DNA of 64,000 bases from Solanum dulcamara (lineage: Eukaryota; Streptophyta; Magnoliopsida; Solanales; Solanaceae). A program made the translations under genes and the position numbers. Below the pieces are notes generated by a model that searched no databases, was not told where the DNA came from, and saw nothing but the letters and a program-made list of their open reading frames with translations. The stretch spans positions 19,381,740 through 19,445,739 of the forward strand of contig NC_077245.1 of the NCBI RefSeq assembly GCF_947179165.1, written 5' to 3'. Shown piece after piece: positions 23,201 to 32,067 of this stretch (position 1 is its first letter; each line of letters starts with the position of its first letter).

Positions 23201-25574
23201 CTTCTCCTTTCTGGTGCTAAATCAGGTTGCCTATTTAAAATGAAATTAAAAGGAACGACATGATAAGAACAGGTCCAATCCGCATCATCACAATTTACCT
23301 ACATTAAATTTTTTGTATTAATTGAGCTACTATTGCAGTTGCTCTTTGTCAAACTGACTTAGAAAAAGTGCTGTGTCACCAATGAAACAAGATAAAATTA
23401 TTCCTCAGGAGAAGTAAAGAAATATAGGAACTGATCCTTCTAAGTTTCTCAGAAGTACAATTGGTAAAAATTGCATGTAGCATTCATTTTAAGCTTGCTT
23501 GTTTCTCTATTGTAGGTTATGAGCATTAAAGCTATCGGTATAGCTATAAAGCTTACATTGGAGGGTTCAAACCAAGCTGCAAATTTTCAAACTTGGGTGT
23601 TTGTGATGGTTTCTGTTACATGTATAGTTACTCAACTAAACTACTTAAATAAGGTAGACTTTCTACTTCTCCTTATAGTATCTAGTGATGTTTGAAGTCT
23701 GAGAGTACTATTAGAATTATGCTTTTGGACTGCATTAACTTTGTTTTGCTGTTTTAGTTGAATTAATCCTAGTTAATAGTTTGTTAGCTAGCTAATCCCT
23801 AATTTCTAGTAATTAGTTACTCCCTTTATCCCAATTTATGTGATGTTAGTTTTACTTGGCATAAAGTTTATGAAATATGAGAAGACTTTGCAATGTTCCA
23901 AAACTACCCTTACAAGAAATGAATATTTAAATAGAAGAATACACTTTTGTAGACTTTTTGCCAAATAAGTGTGACCGAACAATCAATATGGGTAAAATGT
24001 TGATAGTGTCATTAAACATTTGCCAAATAAGAAAAATTTCATTCTTTTTGAGACTGACTAAGAAGTAAAGTATGTCATATAAACTGGGACGGGGGAGTAG
24101 GTAAGATATGATTCTATGGAGATCTATATTTACTGGTTTTTATTTCAAGTTCCCTGGAAATGTAGAGTAAGCTGAATAAAAAAGTTTCCTTCGATTTCAT
24201 TGCAATATTTTTCTCCCAGCCTTGCTCTGTTATTTTCCGAATTTTTTTTTGCTAAAACCCAACAATTGGTATCAGATCAGGATCCATCCCAATTCTCATT
24301 TTCAACATTCCCCGTATTAAATTGCCCACACACTAGATATCCAGTCTTGGGCGTGAGGTTGTGTGAGAAGAGTCCCACATCGGGCCTTTAAGGGATGGGT
24401 GATCTCTTTAATATGGCTTGGACAACCCTCACTACATGGGTGATCTCTTGAGATTGAGTTAGGCCAAGGATCCATTTCTTTACAAGTACAATTGTGATTG
24501 CAAAACTTATGAACTGACACTCATTGGAATTCTTGAGTTAATATTTACAGGGATTACTATGGAAACTACATGTTGTTGGATCTTGGCTTAGACTTGTAAT
24601 GTGAATTGGACAAATGCCTGAATTTGGCTCTTGCAGGCATTGGACACATTTAACACAGCTGTGGTTTCTCCAATATATTATGCCATGTTCACATCACTTA
24701 CAATTTTAGCCAGTGCCATAATGTTTAAGGTATTCTGAAAGCCTTCTCTCATTTTCATTTCTAATGTCATGTCAGAGTTTATGTTTGGGATGCAAGGGGG
24801 CCTTCTCCAATTTTCATTTCTAATGTCATGTCTTTCTCTCAGGATTGGTCTGGTCAGAGTGCTAGCAACATAGTTTCAGCGCTTTGTGGCTTTTTAACTG
24901 TGCTCTCTGGTACAATGGTTCTTCATAGTACAAGAGATCCGGATCCTCCTCCTAATGCAGGTAGTTACACTGAGCGTGATCAGAAATAATCCATGTGCCT
25001 TTTCATTCTTGTCTGTGCAACAATGCAAAAGGTTATGCATACTGGTTATTGTGATAATAGTTTTAGGTGATACTTGATAATTCTCTTTGTTGTTATGGAG
25101 TAGTAATAGGTGTGGACAAACTTGTCTCCCTCAGTAGATGCTCTCTTATACTTGATAACTCTCCTTTTTGCTATGGAGCTCAAGTGCTGCTGTAGAAATG
25201 AATTGATTTAGCTTTTGATTGGAGATAGCCTCTCTTTCAAAGGGAAAAGGACATTGTTCTCCTGTTTATGAGATGATCTGGAGATGGTATCGCTTTCTGT
25301 AGGTAGAGCATTTATAGAAGAAGATGACTTATCATAGTCTGGACATTCTGAATGTATATATTCTTGTTTGTTGCAGTTCTTGCAACCAGAAATTTGTTGC
25401 TTTTGGCACATCTTTGATTAGTTTAAATATCATATATTACTTGCAGATTTGTACGCACAACTTTCCCCTCAAATATCATGGTTGGTACATGCCAATGGAG
25501 AAATATGGAAGCCGAAAGAGGACGGGTTGCATTCAGAATTTGTTGCAATAATCAGGCAGGATCATTTCAAGTAG
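17274..25574 (+). CDS. Probable magnesium transporter, NIPA family (nine exons, 344 aa)
   Basis: A membrane protein of the NIPA family (Pfam Mg_trans_NIPA), expected to move Mg2+ across plasma or endosomal membranes with about nine helices. Exons built by hand: 17274-17394, 21080-21136, 21229-21319, 21395-21555, 21655-21782, 23516-23653, 24637-24729, 24843-24960, 25447-25574. They total 1035 nt and all introns are GT-AG. Landmarks are SSFIIKKKGLQKAGASGTRA (exon 1), YLWEPLWWIGM (2), VTPLGALSIIV (3), SAVLAHFLLKEK (4), NIMVYIGVCSIIGSL (5), TQLNYLNK (6), ALDTFNTAVVSPIYY (7) and LCGFLTVLSGT (8). An in-frame TAG at 17250 supports the ATG. The 344 codons match the usual plant length and no break is seen. 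Intron 1 (3.7 kb) holds a LINE piece and a MITE; intron 6 holds a Stowaway. The exact paralogue and the location in the cell cannot be decided here. Confidence 0.93.
18293..19383 (-). mobile_element. LINE 3' fragment in NIPA intron 1, antisense
   Basis: The reverse strand encodes zf-RVT type sequence of plant non-LTR retrotransposons. The piece at 19383-19066 contains NGRKIRFWEDNWLGN and VWSEHGWNL; the piece at 18771-18460 contains PAVIWWTIWKQRNSRSFE. A T-run at 18293-18306 on + is the poly(A) tail of this antisense copy. The 5' end, with endonuclease and RT, is missing, as is usual for 5'-truncated LINEs. Stops separate the pieces. Confidence 0.75.
19445..19827. mobile_element. hAT-type MITE (383 bp) in NIPA intron 1, TSD GATATTTC
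   Basis: The termini are inverted: CAGTGTAGTCAAAGACGCGCTT at the left and, read on the other strand, CAGTGTTGTCAAAGGCAAAAAGCGC from the right. They are flanked by a perfect 8-bp duplication GATATTTC (19437-19444 and 19828-19835). CA...TG ends and an 8-bp TSD indicate the hAT superfamily. Subterminal GCGCTTAAGC words and a CTCAAAACGTTTTGAG palindrome near 19495 are typical of dense transposase-binding subterminal regions. There is no coding capacity, so it is non-autonomous. Confidence 0.9.
22304..23240. repeat. Diverged direct duplication (about 600-bp period) in NIPA intron 5
   Basis: 22304-22640 and about 22908-23240 align in order: CAATAAAAGATT..., AGTTAGTTTTAAGA / AATTAGTTTTAAGA, and a long pyrimidine tract GGTTCCTCTCTTATCTTC... 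/ GATTCCTCTTATTCTTC... ending TTTCTGGTGCTA. The copies differ by many substitutions and small gaps, so the event is old. Confidence 0.6.
23820..24097. mobile_element. Stowaway MITE (278 bp) in NIPA intron 6, TSD TA
   Basis: The left end CTCCCTTTATCCCAATTTATGTGATG and the right end CATATAAACTGGGACGGGGGAG are inverted copies of the Stowaway (Tc1/mariner) terminus. Each is bounded by TA (23818-23819 and 24098-24099). It is non-coding. Confidence 0.9.
24258..24400 (+). mobile_element. LTR/TRIM remnant with iMet-type primer binding site in NIPA intron 6
   Basis: AACCCAACA followed by ATTGGTATCAGATCAGG (24265-24281) looks like an LTR end plus a primer site complementary to initiator tRNA-Met. About 80 bp later comes TGTGAGAAGAGTCCCACATCGG (24361-24382), a start commonly seen on plant LTR/TRIM elements. 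Matching LTR pairs could not be found, so only a remnant is supported. Confidence 0.4.
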
Positions 25575-26129
25575 GACGAAAGAAGAACTTAGATGATTGG
25601 CCGGAGGCACTTATGGCTGTTCATTTCCGTCCAAACAAATTACGTCGTGCCAGATTATGGATTTTCCGATCAGCTCCCTTTTGTCAGTTTCAGCTGGAAG
25701 TGTGTAGGTCAGATATCTGATATCTGTTAATTATTCTCGTCCATTTCTATGACTCATTTTTTCGGCCTAGATTGTAGATTTTTGGGTTTGGTGGGCACCT
25801 AGATGTAGTATAGCGGGTAAAAAAAAATGGTAAGAGTAGTATTTAGTTGATAAATTGTTCTGTTGGTGAAGAGGAGTCTTTACAGTCTTGAGCAAGGCAA
25901 TGATAGTTCGAGTATTAATATTTTCTGTTCCTTTGCATTGTGTACAATAACTTGTGGGATGGACACAGAAAGAAGCCACCATTACAACAAACAAACAATA
26001 TAATCTATCATAATATTGCTTCAATAAACAATACAAATATGAAATGACAGGAAACAGAAATCCAGATAGACTATAAAAGATACATTTAGCCTTTGGTGAA
26101 CAAAACTCGTGTAAATTTGTTTTCCATCT

Positions 26130-26780
26130 TCAACCACATTTGGCTAATGGCCCGCTGCATAGATGCCTGTTTCCTCCAAATTCATAGTGAGACAATCCTG
26201 AAAATGGTGGTATGTTACCAGAGAGATTATTGTTAGCCAAGGAGAGCACCTTGAGCCTTGTTAATCTAGAGATTTCTGGTGGAATATTTCCAGAGAGTTT
26301 GTTGTTATTGAGCGTCAACTTGTTGAGGTAGGTACAGTTTCCAAGTTCAGCAGGTATAGAACCAGAGAAACTGTTGTTGGACAAGTCAAGGTTTACTAAA
26401 AAAGGAGTCCAACTACAAATTTCCGAAGGAATGGGACCGGAGAACCTGTTACCAGAGAGATCAAGGGTAGTCATAGAGGAACAATATTTGAAGGCATCTT
26501 GGAGCTGTCCACTGAGATCCATGTTTGGAAGTGAGACGCTGATCACCCGGTTCTCGTTGTCGTTCCAGCAAGAGACACCAATGAACTTGCAGATAAACCC
26601 CATCGAGTAGTTTGAGAAGTTCCAAGAATTCAAATTTCCATTAGGATCCTTAAACGACTCCTTCAGTCCTAGCAAGCACCTAATATCATCTGATGCAGTA
26701 ACATTGTGAAGTAGCACTGAAAATGAAAGAAAAAGAAGAAAACATATAGTTGATTGGGCCATGGTGAAGAAAATAAGCAA
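26130..26780 (-). CDS. BIR2-like leucine-rich repeat ectodomain protein without a kinase
   Basis: 216 codons. A hydrophobic signal peptide covers roughly residues 1-29 (the second Met, MAQSTICFLLFL, is an alternative start). LRRNT follows at about 30-75, with the paired-cysteine block GFICKFIGVSCW. About five plant-type LRRs come next (LDLSGNRFSGPIP, LDLSNNSFSGSIP, LTLNNNKLSGNIP, LSLANNNLSGNIP) and the chain ends in a capping LCSGPLAKCG, then a stop. The organisation is that of BIR-family pseudokinase receptors such as Arabidopsis BIR2, which restrain the co-receptor BAK1. The transmembrane helix and kinase-like domain that make those proteins about 600 residues long are absent and are not visible downstream. 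The product would be secreted. It may be a truncated duplicate or a soluble decoy-type protein. It converges on the transporter gene, with about 550 bp between stop codons. Confidence 0.8.
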   Translation of the reverse strand: MLIFFTMAQSTICFLLFLSFSVLLHNVTASDDIRCLLGLKESFKDPNGNLNSWNFSNYSMGFICKFIGVSCWNDNENRVISVSLPNMDLSGQLQDAFKYCSSMTTLDLSGNRFSGPIPSEICSWTPFLVNLDLSNNSFSGSIPAELGNCTYLNKLTLNNNKLSGNIPPEISRLTRLKVLSLANNNLSGNIPPFSGLSHYEFGGNRHLCSGPLAKCG

Positions 26781-27036
26781 AGGATCAAGGGGAGAATTAG
26801 TCTAAATAGAGTTATGAGAGAATACGTGTGAAGAATGAAGAAATGGTCTTTGGTGTGGAAGTTTCAGTCAAGGTATTGCATTTTAGTTATGTAGTCAGTA
26901 GCGGATCCCAGATTATTGGTGAGGGAGTTCAACATTTGACTAGTAGGCACAAGTCATTATATTAATGTAGTAGTTAAGAAGAGTGTTGATTCCTCAACTT
27001 CTATTGGCGATTCTGTAACTTTTTCTATTTCATGTA

Positions 27037-27268
27037 ATCCTTCATTTTATGTGATGCACTTTTCTTTTATTCTGTTGTAAAAAGAATGTCACTTTACTAT
27101 AATTAAAAATAATTTATCTTTAAAATCCACCTTACACCCTTAATGAAATGATTTACAACCACGCAAGTATTTAAAGATTTGTTTTAGACCACAAATTTAA
27201 AAGTCTTCCATTTTTTCTTAAATATCGTGCCAAGTCAAATGATGTCACATAAAATGAAACGGAAGGAG
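27037..27268. mobile_element. Stowaway-like MITE (about 232 bp)
   Basis: The right end GTCACATAAAATGAAACGGAAGGAG is followed by TA (27269-27270). The left end ATCCTTCATTTTATGTGATGC, preceded by TA, is its slightly degraded inverse. The interior TTTAGACCACAAATTTAAAAGTC resembles the half element at 28850-29013. Confidence 0.75.
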
Positions 27269-27369
27269 TAATTGTTTATGAATCGAAGAGGAATACAAAG
27301 TCTTCCAAAGCAAGCACTCGCAGTCATCAAAATGAAGAAATAACAAAACAATACATGCATTTTGACAAT

Positions 27370-28518
27370 CTAAAAGACATTGACAATCTCTGCTTCAAAA
27401 CTCTTGAGAGAAAAGGAGCTTGATACATGGCTAGATGCTAAGATGTTCCCTGTACAGACGTTAAGCTTTTTCAAAGTTTTCTTCACAGGATGGTGCAAGA
27501 ACAAGAAATCATCATGCCACAAGAACACCACCTCTCCATCTTCCAAAACTTTCAACATATAAATCATTTCATTGCCCAACCAATCGTTGCATTCAGGAGA
27601 AATGTTTATGACAATCTCTTTAACCCATGAACTAGTAACTGCATATTCTTTCATCGACCATACCTCAAAATGACTATCTGCATAATTATCACAAACACAT
27701 AGACAACGTCCCAAAACTCCCAAACTTCGCAAATTCCTATACCTTTCCTCAGTGTACCCTGGAGCCGTAGGAAATGATTCAAACAACTCATTCTCCAAAT
27801 CAAACGAACATATTAACTCATTTCCGTTAGCATCATAAACCAACCAATGAATCTTTGCATAGAGGTTCACCCCATATGGCATGAAAGAGAACATAACATG
27901 TCCTGCATTTCTCCAATATCCTTTGCCAATTGTGTAGACTTGACCTTCAGACTTGTAATAACTAGTATCATCATCATCAAAAATTTCCTCTTGGTAAATT
28001 CTAACCACTTTGTACTCGAACCTAACAGGATCAAAACCGAAGCCATAAGTGACTAAATTAGTCCACTCTCTTGCTCCTTCCGCCTCTGGAAGGATGATGT
28101 ACTCTCTGGTTCTCGGGTTGAGGATGTAAATAGGATCAACATAATCGGGGAAGTAATTAAAACAAATGAAACCATGAACTGATCCAACCAACCAAAATGG
28201 ATCAACAGGAAAGTAAAGTTGTAGCTCAAGGTCAACATTCGGATCATGGCTATACGAATGAGTACCCCGACCTTCGAATTTCAAGAACTTTAAGGTGTTG
28301 GTACAAGAAGTCTCATCAGAGATGAATTGGTTGATGATGATGCTGGCTGGAGATGTTGACAGTAATAAATTTGAAAATTCAGACTCCAAGGTTAAGTTTT
28401 GAAAAGTTTTGCATACACTTTTAACACATAAAAGTGTGGTGGGAGGTAATCTTGAGAAAATGCTCAACAAGATTGGGGATGGAAGATCCACTAGAGATGT
28501 TGCTTCATCACTACTCAT
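27370..28518 (-). CDS. F-box protein with F-box-associated (FBA) domain, copy 1
   Basis: 382 codons, intact, apparently intronless. An N-terminal F-box (about residues 9-50) includes LVDLPSPILLSIFSRLPPTT and VKSVCKTF, the part that would bind SKP1 in an SCF ubiquitin ligase. An FBA-type substrate-recognition region follows from about 100 to 350, with SVHGFICFNY, ILNPRTREYIILPE, YGFGFDPVRFEYKVVRIYQE and the WLVYDANGNELICSFDLENE segment. Its substrate is unknown. The nearest well-known relatives by architecture are plant F-box/FBA proteins of the CPR1/CPR30 and At3g07870 kind. A closely similar copy lies 758 bp upstream on the same strand (29277-30443), so it arose by tandem duplication. Confidence 0.92.
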   Translation of the reverse strand: MSSDEATSLVDLPSPILLSIFSRLPPTTLLCVKSVCKTFQNLTLESEFSNLLLSTSPASIIINQFISDETSCTNTLKFLKFEGRGTHSYSHDPNVDLELQLYFPVDPFWLVGSVHGFICFNYFPDYVDPIYILNPRTREYIILPEAEGAREWTNLVTYGFGFDPVRFEYKVVRIYQEEIFDDDDTSYYKSEGQVYTIGKGYWRNAGHVMFSFMPYGVNLYAKIHWLVYDANGNELICSFDLENELFESFPTAPGYTEERYRNLRSLGVLGRCLCVCDNYADSHFEVWSMKEYAVTSSWVKEIVINISPECNDWLGNEMIYMLKVLEDGEVVFLWHDDFLFLHHPVKKTLKKLNVCTGNILASSHVSSSFSLKSFEAEIVNVF

Positions 28519-28849
28519 TTGTTACACCTCTTTGGCTAATGGAACATCCACCAGAGATGTGTCCAAAAATGCTTTTTAAAAGTGTGCTAGCTGAATTGTT
28601 CAACACTTTGGAGGAATATTCAACATTAGGTCTTATGAATGAAATATTTATTGAAGGAGCTCTCCTTCAAACTTGTACAGCACCCAAAGAAACTATTCGC
28701 TTTCAAGATCAAAGGTCAAAATTCTAGAATTTGTCATGCGTGTCTACTGGTTCTACTTTATACAAGTTTAAGTACATAATTATGTACACCCAAAGTTGGC
28801 GGGTGTAGATGCTAGCTGAGACCAAGTTAAATGGTACATTTATGTATTA

Positions 28850-29013
28850 TATCTTTTTATATTTAGCGATAATTTACTTTAATTCTTCTATTTTACCCTT
28901 GATGAAATATTTATTATCACACATTCTTGACTTGTTTTAGACCACGAGTTTCAATTTTTTTGTTCCCATTCTTAAACTCTGTGCCCACCATCACATAAAT
29001 TGGAACGGAGGGA
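28850..29013. mobile_element. Half of a Stowaway-like MITE
   Basis: The right end CATCACATAAATTGGAACGGAGGGA and the interior CTTGTTTTAGACCACGAGTTTC match the element at 27037. The left terminus is not recognisable. It sits in the spacer between the two F-box genes. Confidence 0.55.
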
Positions 29014-29276
29014 ATATTTATAAAATATGGTCAGTTATCTTTTTATTTCCCTCTACAGAGCACTCTACTGTGACTCTTTGGGCAAGCAACAATGTTCAAC
29101 CAATAAAAGCTCTTGCCATTAGGTTATTCTATTTGGAGGATATGGTGGTTAAAAACATAAGCTTACTAACCAATTTTCTTTTAATACAAAGCAAAGAATT
29201 GCAGTCGACATGAGTAAATATATAAAACAGAATGCTAACAATATACTTTAGTAGTACAATACATGCATTTGACAAT

Positions 29277-30443
29277 CTAAAAGACATTCACGACCTCTGC
29301 TTCAAAATTCTTGAGAGAAAAGGAGCTTGATATATGGGCAGATGCCAAGAAGTTCCCTTCACAGACATCAAACTTTTTCAAAGTTTTCTTCACAGGATGG
29401 TACAAGAACAAGAAATCGTCGCGCCACAAGAACAACACCTCTCCATCCTCCAAAACTTTCAACAGATAAATCATTTCATAGCACAACCAATTGTTGCATT
29501 CAGGAATTATGTTTATGACAATCTCTTTTACCCACGAGCTAATAGCTCCATATTCTTTCATCACCCATACCTCAAAATGACTATCTGCATTATTATCACA
29601 CACACATAGACAACGTCCAAAAACTCCCAAACTTCGTAAATTTGGACAATTTTCCTCAGTGTAGCCTGGAGCCGTTGGGAATGATTCAAACAACTCGTTC
29701 TCCAAATTAAACGAACATATTAACTCATTTCGATTAGCATCAGAAACCAACCAATGAAGTTTTCCATATAGATTCACCCCGTATGCCCTGCATCCAAAAC
29801 AGAACATGACATGTCCTACACTACTTGTCCAACACCCTTTGCCAATTGTGTAAACTTGAGCTTCAGACTTGTAATAACGAGAAACATTAGTATCATCATC
29901 GCGGATTTCCTCTTGGTAAATTCTAACCACTTTGTACTCGAACCTAACAGGATCGAAACCAAAGCCATAAGTGACTAAATTAGGCCACTTTCTTACTCCA
30001 TGTGCCTCAGGAAGGATGATATATTCTCTAGCTGTTGGATTGAGGATGTAAATACTATCAACATCACCGAAAAAGTAATTAAAAGAAACGAAACCATGAA
30101 CCGATCCAACCAGCCAAAATGTATCAACAGGAAAGTAAAGTTGCAGATCAAGATCAAAATTTGGATCATGGCAATATGAATGATTGGAGTTATCGACTAC
30201 GAATTTCAAGAACTTTAAGATGTTGGTCCGAGAAGCTGTCCTAATAGAGTTGAATTGGTTGATGATGATGCTGGCTGGAGATGTTGAGCGTGATAGATTT
30301 GTAAATTGGGAATCTAAGGTTAGATTTAGAAAAGATTTGGAGACGCTTTTGACGTATAAGAGTGTGGTGGGAGGTGATGTAGAGAGAATTTGTAACAAGA
30401 TTGAGGATGGAAGATCCTCCAGGGATGTTGCTTCATTACTCAT
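29277..30443 (-). CDS. F-box protein with F-box-associated (FBA) domain, copy 2
   Basis: 388 codons, intact and intronless. It aligns over its whole length with the copy at 27370-28518, with small indels. The F-box is at about residues 8-50 (LEDLPSSILLQILSTSPPTTLL, VKSVSKSF). The FBA region includes LVGSVHGFVSFNYF, ILNPTAREYIILPE, GFGFDPVRFEYKVVRIYQEE and VMKEYGAISSWVKEIVIN. The C-termini of both copies end with the same EAEIVNVF/EAEVVNVF pattern. The F-box has Ser where copy 1 has Arg in the SRLPP motif (STSPP), which could weaken SKP1 contact (inference). The 5' flanks are also related (30795-30895 with 28590-28720), so promoter sequence was duplicated with the gene. Confidence 0.92.
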   Translation of the reverse strand: MSNEATSLEDLPSSILLQILSTSPPTTLLYVKSVSKSFLNLTLDSQFTNLSRSTSPASIIINQFNSIRTASRTNILKFLKFVVDNSNHSYCHDPNFDLDLQLYFPVDTFWLVGSVHGFVSFNYFFGDVDSIYILNPTAREYIILPEAHGVRKWPNLVTYGFGFDPVRFEYKVVRIYQEEIRDDDTNVSRYYKSEAQVYTIGKGCWTSSVGHVMFCFGCRAYGVNLYGKLHWLVSDANRNELICSFNLENELFESFPTAPGYTEENCPNLRSLGVFGRCLCVCDNNADSHFEVWVMKEYGAISSWVKEIVINIIPECNNWLCYEMIYLLKVLEDGEVLFLWRDDFLFLYHPVKKTLKKFDVCEGNFLASAHISSSFSLKNFEAEVVNVF

Positions 30444-30456
30444 TTCTTACCGCTGA

Positions 30457-31146
30457 TATTTCGCTTTTTAGTGCGTTTATTATTAAGGTTGGGGATCCAC
30501 TTTTCTTTTTTCGCAATAATTTTTATTATATTTAAAAAATAGCGTTTGATCATGAAAATCTTAGATTCAATTTCAAGTCATATTTCAAATTTAAAAAATA
30601 ACTTCTAATCAATTTTTCAACTCACTTTGTTCTTTTAAAGTTGTATATTTAAACATTAAAAAAAAATATAACTAAACACAATTTTTTCTTCAAACTCTAA
30701 CTTCATAAATATAAAAAATATTTAAAATTTATAGACAAACGCCTACTCTTATCTCTAATCAAATTTGAGGATTCTTCTTTATGAATATTATAATTGCCGA
30801 GTTGGTCAACATTTTGGAAGAATTTTCCACATAAATGTTATCTCTGTGTGGGTCAAACTTGTACAACACGCATTCAATATCAAAGGTTTAGAAGAGGTAA
30901 AGTTATTAGCAATGACAAGCGTAAGGCGCAAGCATATTTGAAATATTAGCAACTTACAAGTAAAAGTGTAAAACTCATTCATGACCAACTAGGAAAGCCT
31001 AAGTTTGTTCAAGAGCAATGTACAGGACTAATCTTTTTTCGCAATTCTTCATTCGATCAATTGACCTGATTAGAATTTTTAAGTTATTTTATTAGAGAAA
31101 ATAGAAAAATATTTTTCAGAAACTATGTTCCTCCCTACAAAACACA
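30457..31146. other. AT-rich spacer including duplicated F-box 5' flank
   Basis: No gene seen. 30795-30895 (GTTGGTCAACATTTTGGAAGAATTTTCC ... CAAACTTGTACAACA) matches 28590-28720 upstream of the other F-box gene. The remainder is A/T-rich with no recognised element. Confidence 0.5.
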
Positions 31147-31530
31147 CCTTTGTTTGGATGGTTGTTACCTGTTAATGTATTGTATTGTTTTTTCAATTTA
31201 AATTCAATGTTTGTTTTAGTTGTTACTTAAATTATATTATATCGCTTAAATTCATAGTTAATTAACGAAGTAAAAATCTTATTTTGTATAATATAATAAT
31301 CGATTTGGTGTGATCATATCGTTATCGTAATATTATTTTCTTATTTTATTTTTATTTATTATTTAATAATTTTATTTATCTTTTCATATTAGTTCTACCT
31401 TGTACTTGTAGATTTATTATTCAAATTGTCAATGTGTGATGTAATATACAAAACAGAACAAAAAGATACAATATAATCAAATATTAAATTAATCTACTAG
31501 CATACAATATAACACAAAAATATAAAAATA
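31147..31530. repeat. MITE-like element, TIR TTGTTTGGATGGTTGTTAC
   Basis: The left end CTTTGTTTGGATGGTTGTTACCTGTTAATG has an inverse partner, AATAACAACCATCAAATAAAA, at 32918-32940. The body motif TTTATTATTCAAATTGTCAATGTGTGATG recurs at 32803-32835. This suggests two related copies, the second being a fragment (32795-32945). Target duplications were not resolved. Confidence 0.4.
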
Positions 31531-31594
31531 TAAATTCATTCTTGGAAAAGTATACTAGGAAAATTTGAACTTACTAAATTATGTTAAATTAAAT

Positions 31595-32067
31595 TCATTG
31601 TTGGAAAAGTAAGAGGACATGTGAATTTACCATGACATTCCAAATAAGGTTCTCGGGTTGGGTGTTTTGTGTTTCATCCCAAGCTCGTACAGCAATTTCT
31701 TTAGCACTAAGCAAGTCGAGCACCTCAACTTTTAGTGACCAAAAGCACCAACACCAGTACTTGCCATACTTTGTTGGCTTCTCTGGGTGATATAGTATGC
31801 ACACACGCCACTTATCTCCTCCGTCCATCGTCACTTTTCTCCCACCACCTGTTACATTTTTAAAAAGAAAGATTTTTTTTTTTTAAAGAATAAATAAATT
31901 GAAACGAAGGGGGGGAGTAATATTGTACCAGAATATGCGTAACCCCTGAAGGTGTAAGGTTGCGAAGTTGTGAATTGTCATAGGCAAAATGTCTCAATGA
32001 GTCGGTGTTGTAGTAACTGAGTTGATGTTGAGCTCATTGATGATGTACTCTGGTTTATACCACCATG
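31595..32067 (-). pseudogene. NIA: Nitrate reductase (NIA) fragment, Mo-cofactor/dimerisation region
   Basis: The reverse strand carries two adjacent pieces of plant nitrate reductase. At 32067-31925 it reads [18 protein letters not shown], then a stop and a frame shift, then YTFRGYAYSG. At 31850-31610 it reads [12 protein letters not shown], then [34 protein letters not shown] and LIWNVM. These belong to the dimerisation domain behind the molybdenum centre. A TGCAG acceptor-like site precedes the first piece and GTAAAT follows the Met codon at the end, so genomic exon edges appear to be kept. A Stowaway-like CTCCCCCCCTTCG stretch with an A/T-rich tail splits the two pieces, and a few residues around KVTMDGG are missing compared with the family. 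The Mo-binding part before, and the haem and FAD parts after, were not found nearby. It is a non-functional remnant. Confidence 0.85.

Noticed and set aside
24359..24540. Complete TRIM element in NIPA intron 6
   Set aside because: A primer-site-like sequence and an LTR-start motif are present, but no matching LTR pair or duplication could be found.
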